Positions 9,661 through 23,007 of a stretch of DNA of 64,000 nucleotides are shown here, one piece after another. Each line of letters starts with the position of its first letter. The first letter of the stretch is position 1. The stretch is taken from positions 1,835,775 through 1,899,774 of the forward strand of contig CM022679.1 in assembly GCA_012295275.1 (NCBI GenBank). Direction: 5' to 3'. A program made the translations under genes and the position numbers. The notes beneath the pieces are model-generated. The model searched no databases. It was not told the origin of the DNA and worked only from the letters and a program-made list of their open reading frames with translations. This DNA is from Chrysomallon squamiferum (taxonomy: Eukaryota; Mollusca; Gastropoda; Neomphalida; Peltospiridae).

Positions 9661-11546
9661 ACATCAGCTGTGCACGCTGCAGTCACTGGACAGTTAACCA
9701 GTTTTTACCTGTTTTCTTAAAATCAATCTAGTCAGACATAATGTTCGTAAGTGTACCAAATTTGTGTCTTAGAAAGATTGATAGTAATAATATCAACTCA
9801 TTATCCATTAACTCAGAGCAAAATCATCGTGAAAATAGTGACACCGTTTTGTGACACCTGCTGTTAGTCACACGGATAGTGACTGTGTGTGACAGACAGT
9901 GTCGTGTTATCTGTGATGAAGAGAAAAAAAGGCAGCTTTAGATGTGTATACCTGTTTTAGAGTGGTGATACATTTTTTTTTTCTTTGGTTGAAGATGTTT
10001 TTTGTTTTGACTAGTAACCAAAAGTTGGCCAGTTATTTTTTGATAGATGATAAATACATAATGGAGGTGCTATATGGCCAGTGTTCTTTAAAGTACGGAG
10101 GTGAATTATCACCAAGCAGTAAGAGTGAGAAAGACCAAGCTTTACATACACAACTTTTAACTTGATCAAAGTAAAGAATTGCTTGTGTAAACACTGCAGC
10201 CTACAAACTTGTTTTCACCTGTGAGTTGTGTATGTAAACCACTGGATCTTGAGTTGCTTTCAGGCATCACTGATCTGTGTTGTATCAGGAGCTCAGTGGA
10301 CTATGACCTGTATGCATGGATCACTGATTTAAGAATTTATCTAAGGAAACTTGGACTACAAGTTGTATCTGCAGGTCATTGGACTATGAGTTATAAGAAC
10401 TGGACTGCAAGCTGTGCCCATGGATGACTGGATTAAGTTTCATCCATGGATTGCTGGACTGTAAATTGGATCAGTAGGACTAAGATTTGTAAAGATTTGG
10501 TGTGAGAGCGATGCAGGGAGAGAGAGGTATACAAAGTCTGTTGTTAACACATCAGTCACTGGGCTTGAGATGTTAAATTACTGTACATCATCTGTTTTAA
10601 CATGCACTGAATAGTCAAACATGTCTGCCACAAAAGCTGGATGTTTTAGTAGATGTGTCAAAATTCTTTACATTACATTAATACCATTCTCACCTTCATC
10701 ATAATGTTCCTTTAGTTACAGGACCAAAGTCTCAGTACTTATAATTAAGAGATATTACAAAAGAGCATAGATATCCAAATAATCTAATATATATATATAG
10801 TGATATATACATAAGTGAAATTTTTTTGATGTCTATGCTTTGTTTTCAGTTTCATTTCAGGAAATAAAAAAATTGGATTTTCATTATTTTGCTTCAGTTG
10901 AGCAGTATGGAAGTTTAAAAATATATATATCCACACACACATGTGTTATCAAAAGTCTGGCTACTTTTTCTCTCTACTGCTGATTCTTACATTGTTAACC
11001 CAGATAAATAAAAACACAGAACATTATGATCAGTATTACGTCAATAGCAGTGAATTAATTTGACACAATCATCAATCAATGTGACTTTAAGTATCAAAAA
11101 TATTTTTCTCTGTTTATGTAACAAATCGGTAGTTTTAACATATTTGTAGAATGCATAAAACTGTTTAACAGGAATAACTGCAGTGTGAACAGTTTATTTT
11201 ATTTTGTTTTTAAATTATACTAAGGAGATTGACAACTATAAAGCAATAACCTGTTATAACATCACATCGGTCCAAATCTGATTCAGTTTTTATAAACATT
11301 TAAAACATTTTGTGTTGTTTAAATGTCTGAGTGCCAAGATAGATTTAGTATTTGTGATGATAATGTTGTGTTGCCTTAAGTAGTAGTATTTTTAAAGTAT
11401 ATTTTAGATCACCAAGACATGCAGTGTCTGAAATAAGTAATTAGTAACAAAATGTTTTTATTTTGTTGACTGCTGTAAGGTCAAATGTAGTCATTGATAA
11501 TATCATAAATATGATTTTTGACAAAAATAGAGAAAATATATCTATA

Positions 11547-11584
<38 letters not shown>

Positions 11585-13214
11585 ATTATAACTACAAAGT
11601 AGTCCAAAGATGAGTTTTATTATAAAAAGTGTAATTGACTAGTGCTATATGTTTGTGTTTGTTTGAAGATAATTCCATGTTTCACAAAATTCCAGATATT
11701 TTATAATGTGATTTCTTTATGCTAATGCATATGCATATCTGAGAGAGTTCATGTGTAATGTGTGTCTGTAATGTGTGTATATGTGTATTTGAATTAGCTT
11801 GTGTGTGTTTATGTGGAAAGGTGTTTGCAGATGTACCTTTATATGCTTGAAAATATATACAAGTCCATATGTGTTCCAAGTGTGTAGGTTTGGGTGTGTT
11901 TGTGTAGATATGCATGCATGGTGTATGTATCTGCTTCAGTCCTGCTCATATGCTGATATATACTTATACGTTTTTTTTTTTCCCCAGATGCAACGGTAGT
12001 TGTTACAGAATGAATATCTACTATTGTTTTCAGCTGTAATTGTTTTTTTGAGGAAGTGAGAACAAATATATAGGCTGATTTAAAACGGTTATTTACAATA
12101 AACTTTAAAGCATCATTAAACTTATTTTTAATAATAATTGATTAGTTTATCAAATTAATATTCTTCACATACTCTTTTTTCCAAAATATGTTATCTTAAA
12201 TGTAATTATTTTGTGTGAAAAATTATTATTAACTATTTAAAAAAAAAATATTAAAAAAAAAATTTTAAATTTTAGAAAAAAGGGGAGAAATGACTATTTT
12301 GTGACAAGAAATGTAATAAAGTAATAAAATAATTTAGATGTGAGGTGGAAATATTTAAGAAATATTTTTTGTACTGAAACTGCTACACACATGGGTTAAT
12401 TCAGACAGTGCTGTCAATATAAGTAATGCTTTATGCAAATATTTTCAGTTTTGTATGCAAGTCGAATGGCAGAATTATGTTAATAGTTTTACCATAAATA
12501 GATGTGTGTGTGTGTGTGTGTTAGTGTTAAAATCTGAATGATCTTTCACCATTAATATGAATGTAAACAAATCTAAATGTTCACAGTTACTGATTACTTT
12601 GATTATAATTGACTCATAATTTCATCTTTTCAAAATTACCATATGGAATTTCATTATTACATTTTAGAGGAAATCAAATACAAACATAAGAATGTGTAAA
12701 TATATATGAGTGCGTGTGTGAGAGAAAGAGAGAACAGTCAATATATAAGACAGTTATCTGATGTCTGAATTTTTATGCCAAAAAAATGTGTTGTCAAGGC
12801 AATTTTGGTTTATATTTATTTTCTTTTATCTTTGCTTTATAATAGCTTTTATATGTTCTGTTATACATCAAAGTATTTTTGTACATTAACATGATATTAA
12901 ATGAAAAACTGTTCATGTGCCTCTGCTTAAAATGAATGTGATAACTGCAAGTTATTTTTTATTTTATTTTATTTTATTTTTTTTTTTTTTTTTAAATTGT
13001 CTGGGACATAATGTATTGAAGCTTAAATTAAAATAAATTTGGTACAAAAATGTTGTTTGTACATTTTATTTATTGTACGGATAATTTTGCATTCAGGATT
13101 AGAATGAAGCTTAAAATTAGCTAGGCCCAGTACAGCTGAAAATACAAAAATCATATAAGCAGCTGCGTGGTGCATTCAGTACTTGCACTGGATATCATCT
13201 AAGTTTATACAGTA

Positions 13215-13250
<36 letters not shown>

Positions 13251-13497
13251 CAATGATAATGAAATAGTTGTACTAATGATGCTATTGCACTGCTGCAGTA
13301 TATATATATATATATATACATTTTCATTTTTTTATTATTATTATTAAATGACAGTGATATGGTAATACTAATGATGCTGATCTCATCAACTGATCTCATC
13401 AACTGATCTCATCAAATGGAAAGCTTTGAGAACACAAAACTAAAGGCTTTTTTTACTGGAAGCAAAGAAAAAGAAAAACAACTTGACAGACAGAAAG
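9661..13497 (+). other. XPO6 3' UTR and convergent intergenic region
   Basis: No gene-like open frame. AATAAA motifs on the plus strand at 10863-10868 and 13032-13037 are candidate poly(A) signals; the distal one is followed by a GT-rich stretch. A TA run lies at about 11536-11582, with poly-T near 13220-13250. Where XPO6 transcription ends cannot be settled from sequence. Confidence 0.6.
13032..13037 (+). terminator. Candidate distal poly(A) signal of XPO6
   Basis: AATAAA followed at about 25 bp by tgttgtttgt, a GT-rich downstream element. The proximal AATAAA at 10863 is an alternative. Confidence 0.3.
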
Positions 13498-13503
13498 TTT
13501 ATT
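13498..13503 (-). terminator. Candidate poly(A) signal of MHC
   Basis: AATAAA on the minus strand about 490 nt after the MHC stop. Other minus-strand AATAAA motifs lie at 13949-13954 and 13604-13609, so shorter 3' UTRs are possible. Confidence 0.4.
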
Positions 13504-13992
13504 AACTGTCTTTTCTAACACTGGTACAGCATACACAAGAAAAGTTCTGGGAAACATTCCTCCCTCTGAAAGCTACATTGATATCCTTTTTTTATATTTC
13601 ATTTTTATTTCAGTTTTTTTTTGTTTTGTTTTTCATTATTTTGTTTGGTACATCCAACATGCATTGTTATCCGATATCATTTGCTGCGTGTAACAAACAG
13701 TCAGTATTTATGTATATGAAACCCGCAGTGGGCAAGAACATAAAATAAATATAATAAATTATTGTGTGTTTAAATAATGCTACAAGCAAAACAGAAACAT
13801 CTAGTTCAGCTACTGAATGTAAAGATTACCGCCAAACCAATAAACACACATTTCTGTTGTTAGAAATGATGCACATGTTCAAGTTCATTATCGAAAAACA
13901 GCAATAAAAAAAAAAAAGAAATGTTTGTTAGATGAACACTGTGTTGTGTTTATTGGTTGTCTAGCACAAATGAGTGACAAGCAAACACAGTT

Positions 13993-14097
13993 CTAGTAGT
14001 CTTCTTCGTCAACCCCGTTTGACGGCACAGAATAAAAAGGACTTAGTGTCGATCGTGCTCGCATTTGTCGGGGGTTGGGAGTCAGTGAATTTGGTGT
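13993..14097 (-). CDS. MHC last exon 34 (third tail)
   Basis: Acceptor ctgttccag; 34 codons starting [18 protein letters not shown] and ending SNGVDEEDY, then TAG (13993-13995). Acidic C-terminal end, unlike the basic 33a and 33b tails. When 33a or 33b is included this exon becomes 3' UTR. Confidence 0.93.
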   Translation of the reverse strand, partial: TPNSLTPNPRQMRARSTLSPFYSVPSNGVDEEDY

Positions 14098-17000
14098 CTG
14101 GAACAGAAAAAAAATAAAACATTTTAATTTTGTTAAAAGTTCAGTTTATTTATTAATTTAGTATTAATAAATTGATAATAATCTAATAGCCTATACATTC
14201 AGTCTGTTACCATTATTCTGTAAATTAAAACAAAACGTAAAAACAACTCACCTCCAACAATAATTAAATGAACAGATTCTGTTTTATGAAAATTACTAAT
14301 TAGAAAATAAAGTTATTCATTGTGCAGTTATATAACAACAAGCAGCAAAATTATTTTATTTATTTTATTTCACTATTATTATTTTTTGCATAAATAGTGG
14401 AACAATTCTGATATTTTTAATAAACATTTCCTACAATTTGAAAGCTACTATTTCCAAAAGGAGAATATTATTTGCAACTACTATTTTTCAAATGATCATA
14501 TTATCTAAACTGCTGAATTTATATATACATATATATATATATATATTTCTGTAAATTCATATGTACAAATGATGACCACACTTTATAAAGCTATAACATA
14601 ACTGGGTGTGGCTGCATGCACACAAACACACAGGGAAATAACATCACCTGGGATTTAAACGTAGTCTACATTGTCAAACCAAACTTGTAACTGGGATTTA
14701 ATTTATAATTTACTTCTGCAGTTGGACAGAATCTCAGACAATGTTTGTGGATAAATGTTAAGGTGGAGTAAGATTATTTTTATCACACTAACACAGTATT
14801 ATTTATAGAATTTAAAAAAGTCAAAAACTGTAATAATGATTTAGTTCTGGAGGGAATGGTTTGTGTTTTGCATAATTTTTTCAGCAGATTCAGTACATGA
14901 CTACTTTAATGTCCATTTGTTGTTGCTTTTTTTTTTAAAGTTTTGTTTGAAGACCTCGGTAGCAGTAATATGGCACTAGTCTTGTGTTGACATTTGATTA
15001 ACATCATAGTTACCGTTGTTGCTGTTGTTCCTGTTTTTATTGTTTTGTTGTTGTGGGTTTTTTGGATTATCATGTAAAATCAAATCAGTAACAGTATAAA
15101 ATATTCATCTGTTACCTATTTTGATATGATGAACACAACATCAAATAAAAACACATTCTCTTACAAATGTAACTTTGTAAATTATATTTCATATTCAAAA
15201 TATCTGCATCATGAGAGGAATGCAAATTGTAAGTAAAAATATAAAAAATTAAATTAAAACAATGACTCAGTGTTAAAAAGTTAAATGTAAATAAAAAACA
15301 GACAGATGAGTATTTTGTGAGTGGGTTGATTCGTATGTTTGAGAATGACTGGACAGGAGAGTGTAGACATAATCAACATGTAGTCTTCACAACGCGATGT
15401 GTGTAGAGAAACTAGAAAACAAGGTACTGAGAATGACTAGGAAGGAATTTTTGTAAACAGTTAGTCGTTATCATGTGGTAATAACACAGTCAGTGGGTTT
15501 TATTGTAGAGTTTTATACCAAGTCATCATTATCGCCTGTCAACGCTGACGTTGTTGTCTGTTGAATGTTAAGTCACAGTGCTGTCTGTTGAAAACTAACT
15601 TGTTGTAAAGTCAAGAGCTCACTGTCACTGGTAGAAAACAAACATATCAATCAGTTTTTGTTTACATCTCAATTATAACGTTTCTTAGCTGTCAAGAAGA
15701 AACCTCTTGCTGCCACATTAGGACTCGATTTATTATTAGCAGCAAGAAATCTTTTTAATGCATATCCCTGCAGTTGGAAAAGCAAATAATATGATATTAT
15801 TTTGATTAAACAGACAGATGGTACCTAGTTGAACAGTGCAGTAAGGAGTGTTTATGTATTTTTTGCTAATGAGCATCAAACATGAACCTTATGTTAATAA
15901 TAACTTGTGTAACAAGCTAGCACTAACTGGTTTAAGCTGAAGCAAACTGTAAAACCCTTCTTTATTTGAAAAGCAGATCTGTTAACATGTCCACTTTTCA
16001 CGAAGGGCTTAACTAGAACAAAAAGCTGTGAACAAGTTTTAATAAGCATGAATCTCTTTATTTGATCTCTGAAGTGCAAACTTCAGAGCACGTCATTACT
16101 GAATCGTTTCTTGAAGGGTGTGTAAGAAACAAGACTAACAAAACAACACAACAACCTGTGAACACATCTAACTTACTCATCACTGTGAGGACTCTCGCAC
16201 TCGTGCAATAGGCTAAAATAGGAAAATCAAAATCACATCACATATCATCACGTTTTTCTACTGGATACACACTACAGTATGAGCACAGTGGTTCTACTGA
16301 TACTTTGGTTCAGGATCATTCATAAAGAAGTAGAAGAAAAAATAGAAAACTATAATAAGAAGATATAAACAAAATAAAAAACAGAAAAAGAGATATTAAA
16401 TTTTTTTAACACTTTGCTTCCCAAAATGTTCTTATTTAAAGTTAGATTTTATTTATTTTTAATTTACTTTAATTTTTATTATTATTATTATTATTTTTTT
16501 TTTTTTTTTTTTGAATATATTTTATTTTTTATTCTGGGATTCCTCTGGATTTATTATATTTTTTTTTTTTTACATTTTTTTTTTTTTACTTTATTTCTGA
16601 TTTCTTAAAACTCTTTCTCTGAAAATTAAAGTTAATTTCCAAACAGAAAAAAAATATTTATAATTACTAAAAGTCTCCATCATTTTTTTTTTTGCCCATT
16701 AAACAATAAGAACAGGCCTTTTCAAAGACTCCATAATTTATCATTATCATAATTTTTTATTTTATTTTATTTTTTTCTTTCTATTTATTGAAACAGACAA
16801 TATTTAAATTAATCTAACAGTAAGGACAGGAAGCCATTTCAAAGAGAAAGAGAGAGATTCTACAAGTGAAGGAGAGGAGACAACACACAGAAGTGTTTCC
16901 AAGTCTCTGTGTTACCTTTATGACATGGAACCAGCTCGTAAGCTGCGTTCACTACTTCGTGCTCGACCCATTGGCTGCAAATTAAAGTTATAGTTTGTTT

Positions 17001-20000
17001 CTGTTTTCTGTACGCTTCTTTGATTATTTTAATGTGAATAATTTCATTAACAAAACAATTACTATGATTCTCTGTACATGTCTGTCTATACTCTGTAATT
17101 TGAGCGGGCTGTACTTACTGCTGGACTGGCGCTGGTTCGAGACACTGACACAGAACTGCGGTTCTTGGCTCGCAGTTTCTGAACAGTCCCCTCCGCAGTG
17201 TCCGCACGCTCCTCTGCGTCCTCCAGCTCGTGCTGAACTTTGCGATACTTAGCCAAGTTAATGGCAGCAATTTCTTCCTGTAACAACAGCACATTTGATA
17301 TTTTACTTTTTTCTATTTTTTTCTTGGTTCTGCTGGATTTATTTTCAATTTCATTTTTGTGAAAACAAGATCAGCAATCAATGAAAATAATTTCACCAAC
17401 ATAAATACTTGTGACACAAGATTGGAATTTTTTTTCATTTTTTCATTTTTTTTTTTTTTTTTTAAATGTAAAATATGTAGTTGGAATATTGTAAAAACAT
17501 TTCTAAATTACTGGAATTTGAATTAATCTCACTGTGTTAAATCAAGGTAAATGAAACAATGGATGTGGTTTATTTATGAAATCTACAGTCAGTGCAGCAC
17601 ATTAAGACAAAGATAAATTCTAACAAAAGTAAAAACACTCACAGCCTCCTCCACTTGTCTCTTGTAAGTTTTGATTTTCTGGTTCAGCTTGTCAATGACT
17701 TCTTGCAGACGTTCCTGGTTCTTGTGGTCTTCCTCTGCCTGGAATGCCAGCTCCTTCAGTCTGCGATCAGCCTTCCTCAGGTTCTTCTGAGTCTCAGCGT
17801 GACGCCGCTGTTCATTGTCAAACTCATTCTCCAGCTCACGAACCTGACAACATGTTACATACAACAGTAACACAATACAGGATGTTCACTAGCAACATAA
17901 GCCATCTCAAAAAAAGTCTTTAGACATTAAATCATGCCAAAAATAAAATAATGTCTGTCTTTAAAGTGTATATTTAAATTCAGATGCAACAAATCACAAC
18001 AATATATATTATAATGAATGATATTATTTGTGCTTTGAATTAGGTCATGCTACTAATTTAATAATTTTAATAAAACTAACTTTGACACCAGTATTTTTTT
18101 GTGTGAAATATTGAAAACTGTTACTCACTCTCTGTTCAAGTTTCTGGATGAGTTTCTTTCCTCCTTTAAGAGCCTGGGCCTCAGCCTCATCCAGTCGGAT
18201 TTGCAGTTCTTTTACCTGGTTCTCCAGGTTCTTACGTAGTTTCTCAACCTGCATGCCGTGGTCCTGTTCCTGTCTCAGCTCATCAGCCAGGCGGGCAGCA
18301 TCGGCAAGAGCCTTCTTGCAGCGATCCTCAGAATTTCTCAGTTCCGTGTTCATCTCATCTAGATCAGCCTGAACAAAATTTATGTCTTACTCTTAAATAT
18401 TTTGTCTTAATGTCTGAATTTCTTACATAGAACAGTCTTCTTATTTTATACTTTTCTAACTCTTCCTCTCCAAACTCTAACACAAATGAAAATTGTTTCT
18501 TTTAAAGAAAATAAATTGTTTGTCCTTCACTGTTAAATGTTTTACACAATTTACTTTTTAATAATTAGTATTTCCTGTATCTTTTTAACAGCAAAGAAAT
18601 GACTGAAATGTAAATTTTTACATTAATTGCAAAAACTCTGTCAACTAGTTTAATAATGATTACACAAATGGAGAGTACTGAAGAAATAAAAAAGCAACTG
18701 ACTGTCATGGCAGTGACATCTCCTTCCAGTTTTCTCTTCTGTCCAGACAGTGAGGACACCTGGGCCTGCAGCTCGTTCACGCGGTCGTTGGCATCAGCGA
18801 GCTCGTTCTCTGCTGCCTTACGCCCACGTTCTGCCTGCTCCAGATGAGTTCTGAGTTCTTCACACTCTCCGTTGAGCAGTGCACACTTCCTCTCCGCCAT
18901 GTTGAAGGACTCGCGAGCCTCATCGCGGTTACGCTGTTCCTCCTCCACCTGACTCTGTAGCTCCTGAATGTGCTGCTGGTATCGTTTGATGTTCTTCTCC
19001 AGTTCAGCTTTGCCACGGTTGGCAGTGTCGAGAGCAATCTCCAGCTCATTAATATCCTGTTCCAACTTCTTCTTGATACGCAGAGCTTCAGCTTTTCCCT
19101 TCGACTCTGCCTCAAGACTGGCTTGCATGGAGTCAAGAGCGCGCTGGTGGTTACGACTGGATTTTAAAAACATCAGTATTTAATAATTATTCTGAGGGAG
19201 TGGAACTTTAATATACAGGTTCTGCAGAATTCTCATTTGTAACTTTAAAGTTTTGTTCATAATGATTTATACCTATTAACATGATTATGGATTTTAATGT
19301 ATCAGCTTTGAATGTAAGCATCTAAAATGATTAAAAATTAATAATAAAAAAAGAGAAACAAAAAACAAATTATGCATACTTAAAAATTGATAGAACTGTT
19401 TTCTGATTTCTGCGTCTTACCGAGTGTTTTCAAACTCCTCATCTTTCTCAGCAAGGCGTCTATCAATCTCAGCTCGCACAGTAGAAATCTCGAGTTGAGC
19501 TCTCATCACTTTAGCCTCCTCCTGTTCCAGGGCTGCCTCAGCCTCCTCCAGTGCAGCCTGCAGCTCCTCTTTCTCCATTTCCAGACGTTTTCTTGCTTTC
19601 TCAACCTCATGTGTGCTGCGGCCTCCATCAGTGAGTTGCTCAGTGAGGTCGTGGATCTCCTCAGCCAGGTTCTTGTTCTCCCTCCTCAGAGACTCAATGC
19701 TGTCCTGAGCCTCCTCGTACTGAGCCTTCACGCGGAACAGTTCTGCTGAGTAGCTGCGAGCCTCCTTCTGGGCATTCTCCAGTTCCTGCTGCAGATCCTT
19801 GCACTTGTTCTGCCATTCCTGGAGAGTCTTGTCGAAAGATCTCTGCTTCTTCTCAAGGTTGCTGGCATTGGCATTGGCCTGGAATAAAAATATTCAGTGT
19901 GAAAATCATCATGATGTAAAGTTTCAGACCACCAAGAGGTGACAATCAGTTTTTATAAATAAATTAGTATTAATGTCTTCTTCTTAAGGATAATTTGTTT

Positions 20001-22976
20001 GAATAGTGGTTGCAAATTTCACTAACTGGAACAAAAACACAAAAAAAAATTAAAACAGTTAAAAAAATATTTTTATATGAAATATATAATTTTATTTTTA
20101 TTTGAAAAAAAAAGATATTGTTAAAAGAAAGATTATCTCAGTTTCTAAGTTAATGAAATCAGCATCCATTATCTTTTATAAATATAATAAATTTATCTTT
20201 CATTTTCTATCAGTATACACCTTTATTTAGTGTTTTCTTGATTGAATCCTGGTTACAAACTTCACTTAATATAATTTAAAAAAAAATAAAAAATAAAAAT
20301 TAAAACAGCTTAAAAACATCTTTGTATGAAATATATCTTATCATCTGCATTTAAAAAAAAAAAAATAAATAAAAAATGTTAAAAGAAAGAAATGGCTCTA
20401 TGTTAATGAAATCTGCAAAACAACTGTGTTGGTTTTTCTTACCCGTTCCACATCAACCATGAGATCTTCAAGTTCTCCCTGCAGTCTGGCTTTGGCTTTC
20501 TCCAGTGCATTCACCTTGGCGAGGGCTGCTTCAGCTGCCTGTTCTGCCTCTGACAGCTTGGCCTGGAGCTTACGTCTGTAACAAACATTCATCTCCTAAC
20601 ATCACAATCTGAGTTTTCAAAATCTAGTCAAGAAAAACTGACACATCCACAAAATAATTATGTTTTAGTATTTAAAAATGTTGTAAAAATAGTAGAAATA
20701 CATAACTACGTTAAAAACTGAAGTCACTATTTTGACACTCACTTGCTCTCCTCAAGTTCTTCAGCGCGGGATGTTCCTTCTGATTCGTATTTGGCACGCC
20801 ACTGCTGGGCTTCAGCATTGGCTTTAGACAGTGCCCTCTGGAGATCTGACCTTGCCTCCTGCTCTTCTTCAAGCTGTTCACGAATGCCATCTAGGTCAGC
20901 GGTCAAGTTGCGAATTTCACTCTGTAGTTTCTGGCGAGCCTGCAAACAACACATCTCTGTTATATCTCAAGAAGAAATGATTTATTGTACCATTTCCATA
21001 AATATCTTATTAATATTACAAAAATATATTGAGCTTAGTTTTCAAAATGATTTGTAATTACAGTTTTTCAAGTTGCCTCCATTATTACCACATTTATAAA
21101 ATTAGTTATTGATACTTAACTTCTACCACTATTACAACATCATCACTATTGTTTATGCCACTATCATCACTAGTTCTTCCACAATACCATTAACAGGATT
21201 TCTATTACCTCCGCCAGTGTCAATCTTTAACTACTATACAGTAACTATTACCACTGTTATAACAGCTATTTATTATTTAAAGTTTTGTTCTTGCAACTGA
21301 ATTCACCTTTCTGCATTATTCATACTAAATTAGTAGTGACTGTGACAGTGATTTACCCGTGTTTCATCTTCCAGGGATCGTTTGGCCTCTTCCAGGTTGC
21401 CGTTGAGCGAGTTCTTCTCCTTGGTCAGCTGACCAATGCGGTGCTCGGCTTCCTCCAACTGTCGGGTGAGGTCAGCGTTCTCCATCTGCAGTTTGTTCTT
21501 CTGACTCTGCAGGTCACTCACTTGGCGGTTTGCCTCGTCAACTTTGGCCTGAGCCTCAGCGATCTGGTTCTCCATCTGTTTTGTCATCTTGTCAGACGCT
21601 CCCTGCAATGTCAAACACACTTTTAAACAGATTGGAATAAAAAGAAAAACAAATTATAAAATAAATAATTACACAAACAAACAAACAAATAAATGAAATT
21701 ATTATTAATAATAATAATAATAATAATAGTGAATTAATTTAATTGAAAATTAAGAAAATATGTAAACAAAACAACATGCATGATTATTAAATTGTACAAA
21801 ATGACAGTCACAAATATAACAAGGCAGATATTCAAGATGTGAAAAAAAGAGGTTTCAAATTATTTATCAGTTTAATTTAACAATCTCAGTGTTTGTCTTT
21901 TTCAAGCCAAATTACAAACAGACTGAGCAGCTACAATTCAAATGAATGCCACAAGTATTCCAAAACACAATAACATTCGCAGTAAAATAATGGTTTAATT
22001 AGACAGTGATACAAATATTTTTTCTTTTTTTATTGTACATTTAAAATAATTTAAATTTAAAATTTAAAATTCTAAATTAAAATTGAAAATGGACAAACCC
22101 AGGAGCTGAGTCTTCAATACAAAACTTCCATTGCTAACTCATGCTTCTTCTTTCCTGCTTCAGACAAACATGCAATGTACATGCAAAATACAAAAAAAAC
22201 ACACAGCAAACTGTTAATCACATAAATTCATTTTCACATCAATTTTAACATATAAACTGTATTAATGTGTAGGGGAAAACAAGCAGAAATTAATCATGTA
22301 CACAAATATATTTAATGTTCTCTGTTCTGGTTCAGTTGTAATTGTACACATGATTTTACATATAATTTTACAAACACCAGGCTCTCTCTCAGCTAAACTG
22401 TTAATAAACAACTGCTTAATGTTTCCTACAATCATGCTGTATTGTAATCAAGATGTTAAAACAATAAACAAATATCTCAACAGTATTAGTAAAAACATAT
22501 TTTAAGGAGACACTTGTATTAAGTTTACATTGGGTAAGTTCTGTATATATCCTGTAACTTGTCATTTATACAAGTCCCATGTGCGTTCAGTGAAATGTAT
22601 GTGTTCCTCTGTCTGTTCTTATGTCAGTCCATTTATGTTTCTTCTTAAGTTTGTCTGAACTGTTTTGTCAATATTTGTCCTTCATATTAAAGTTCTAGAT
22701 GTGTTTCTGTTTATATATTGTATGAAAGCACTTATACACAAACACATATGAATCCATTCACACACACAAAAATACACACACACATACATACTCACACATA
22801 TGTCCACCCATGCCCACACACACACACTCACACAATAATACACAGAGAAACACAAATACACACACATGCAACACACCTTCACACCTATATACATTCACAC
22901 ACGTACATACACATGCGTACGTGAATACATAAACAGACATATACAAATATACATATACATACACATACACACACAA

Positions 22977-23007
<31 letters not shown>

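Noticed and set aside
15690-15785. Possible fourth MHC tail exon (open frame after a ctgcag acceptor on the minus strand)
   Set aside because: The sequence is better explained as a SINE fragment and has no Ser/Arg tail character or good donor.
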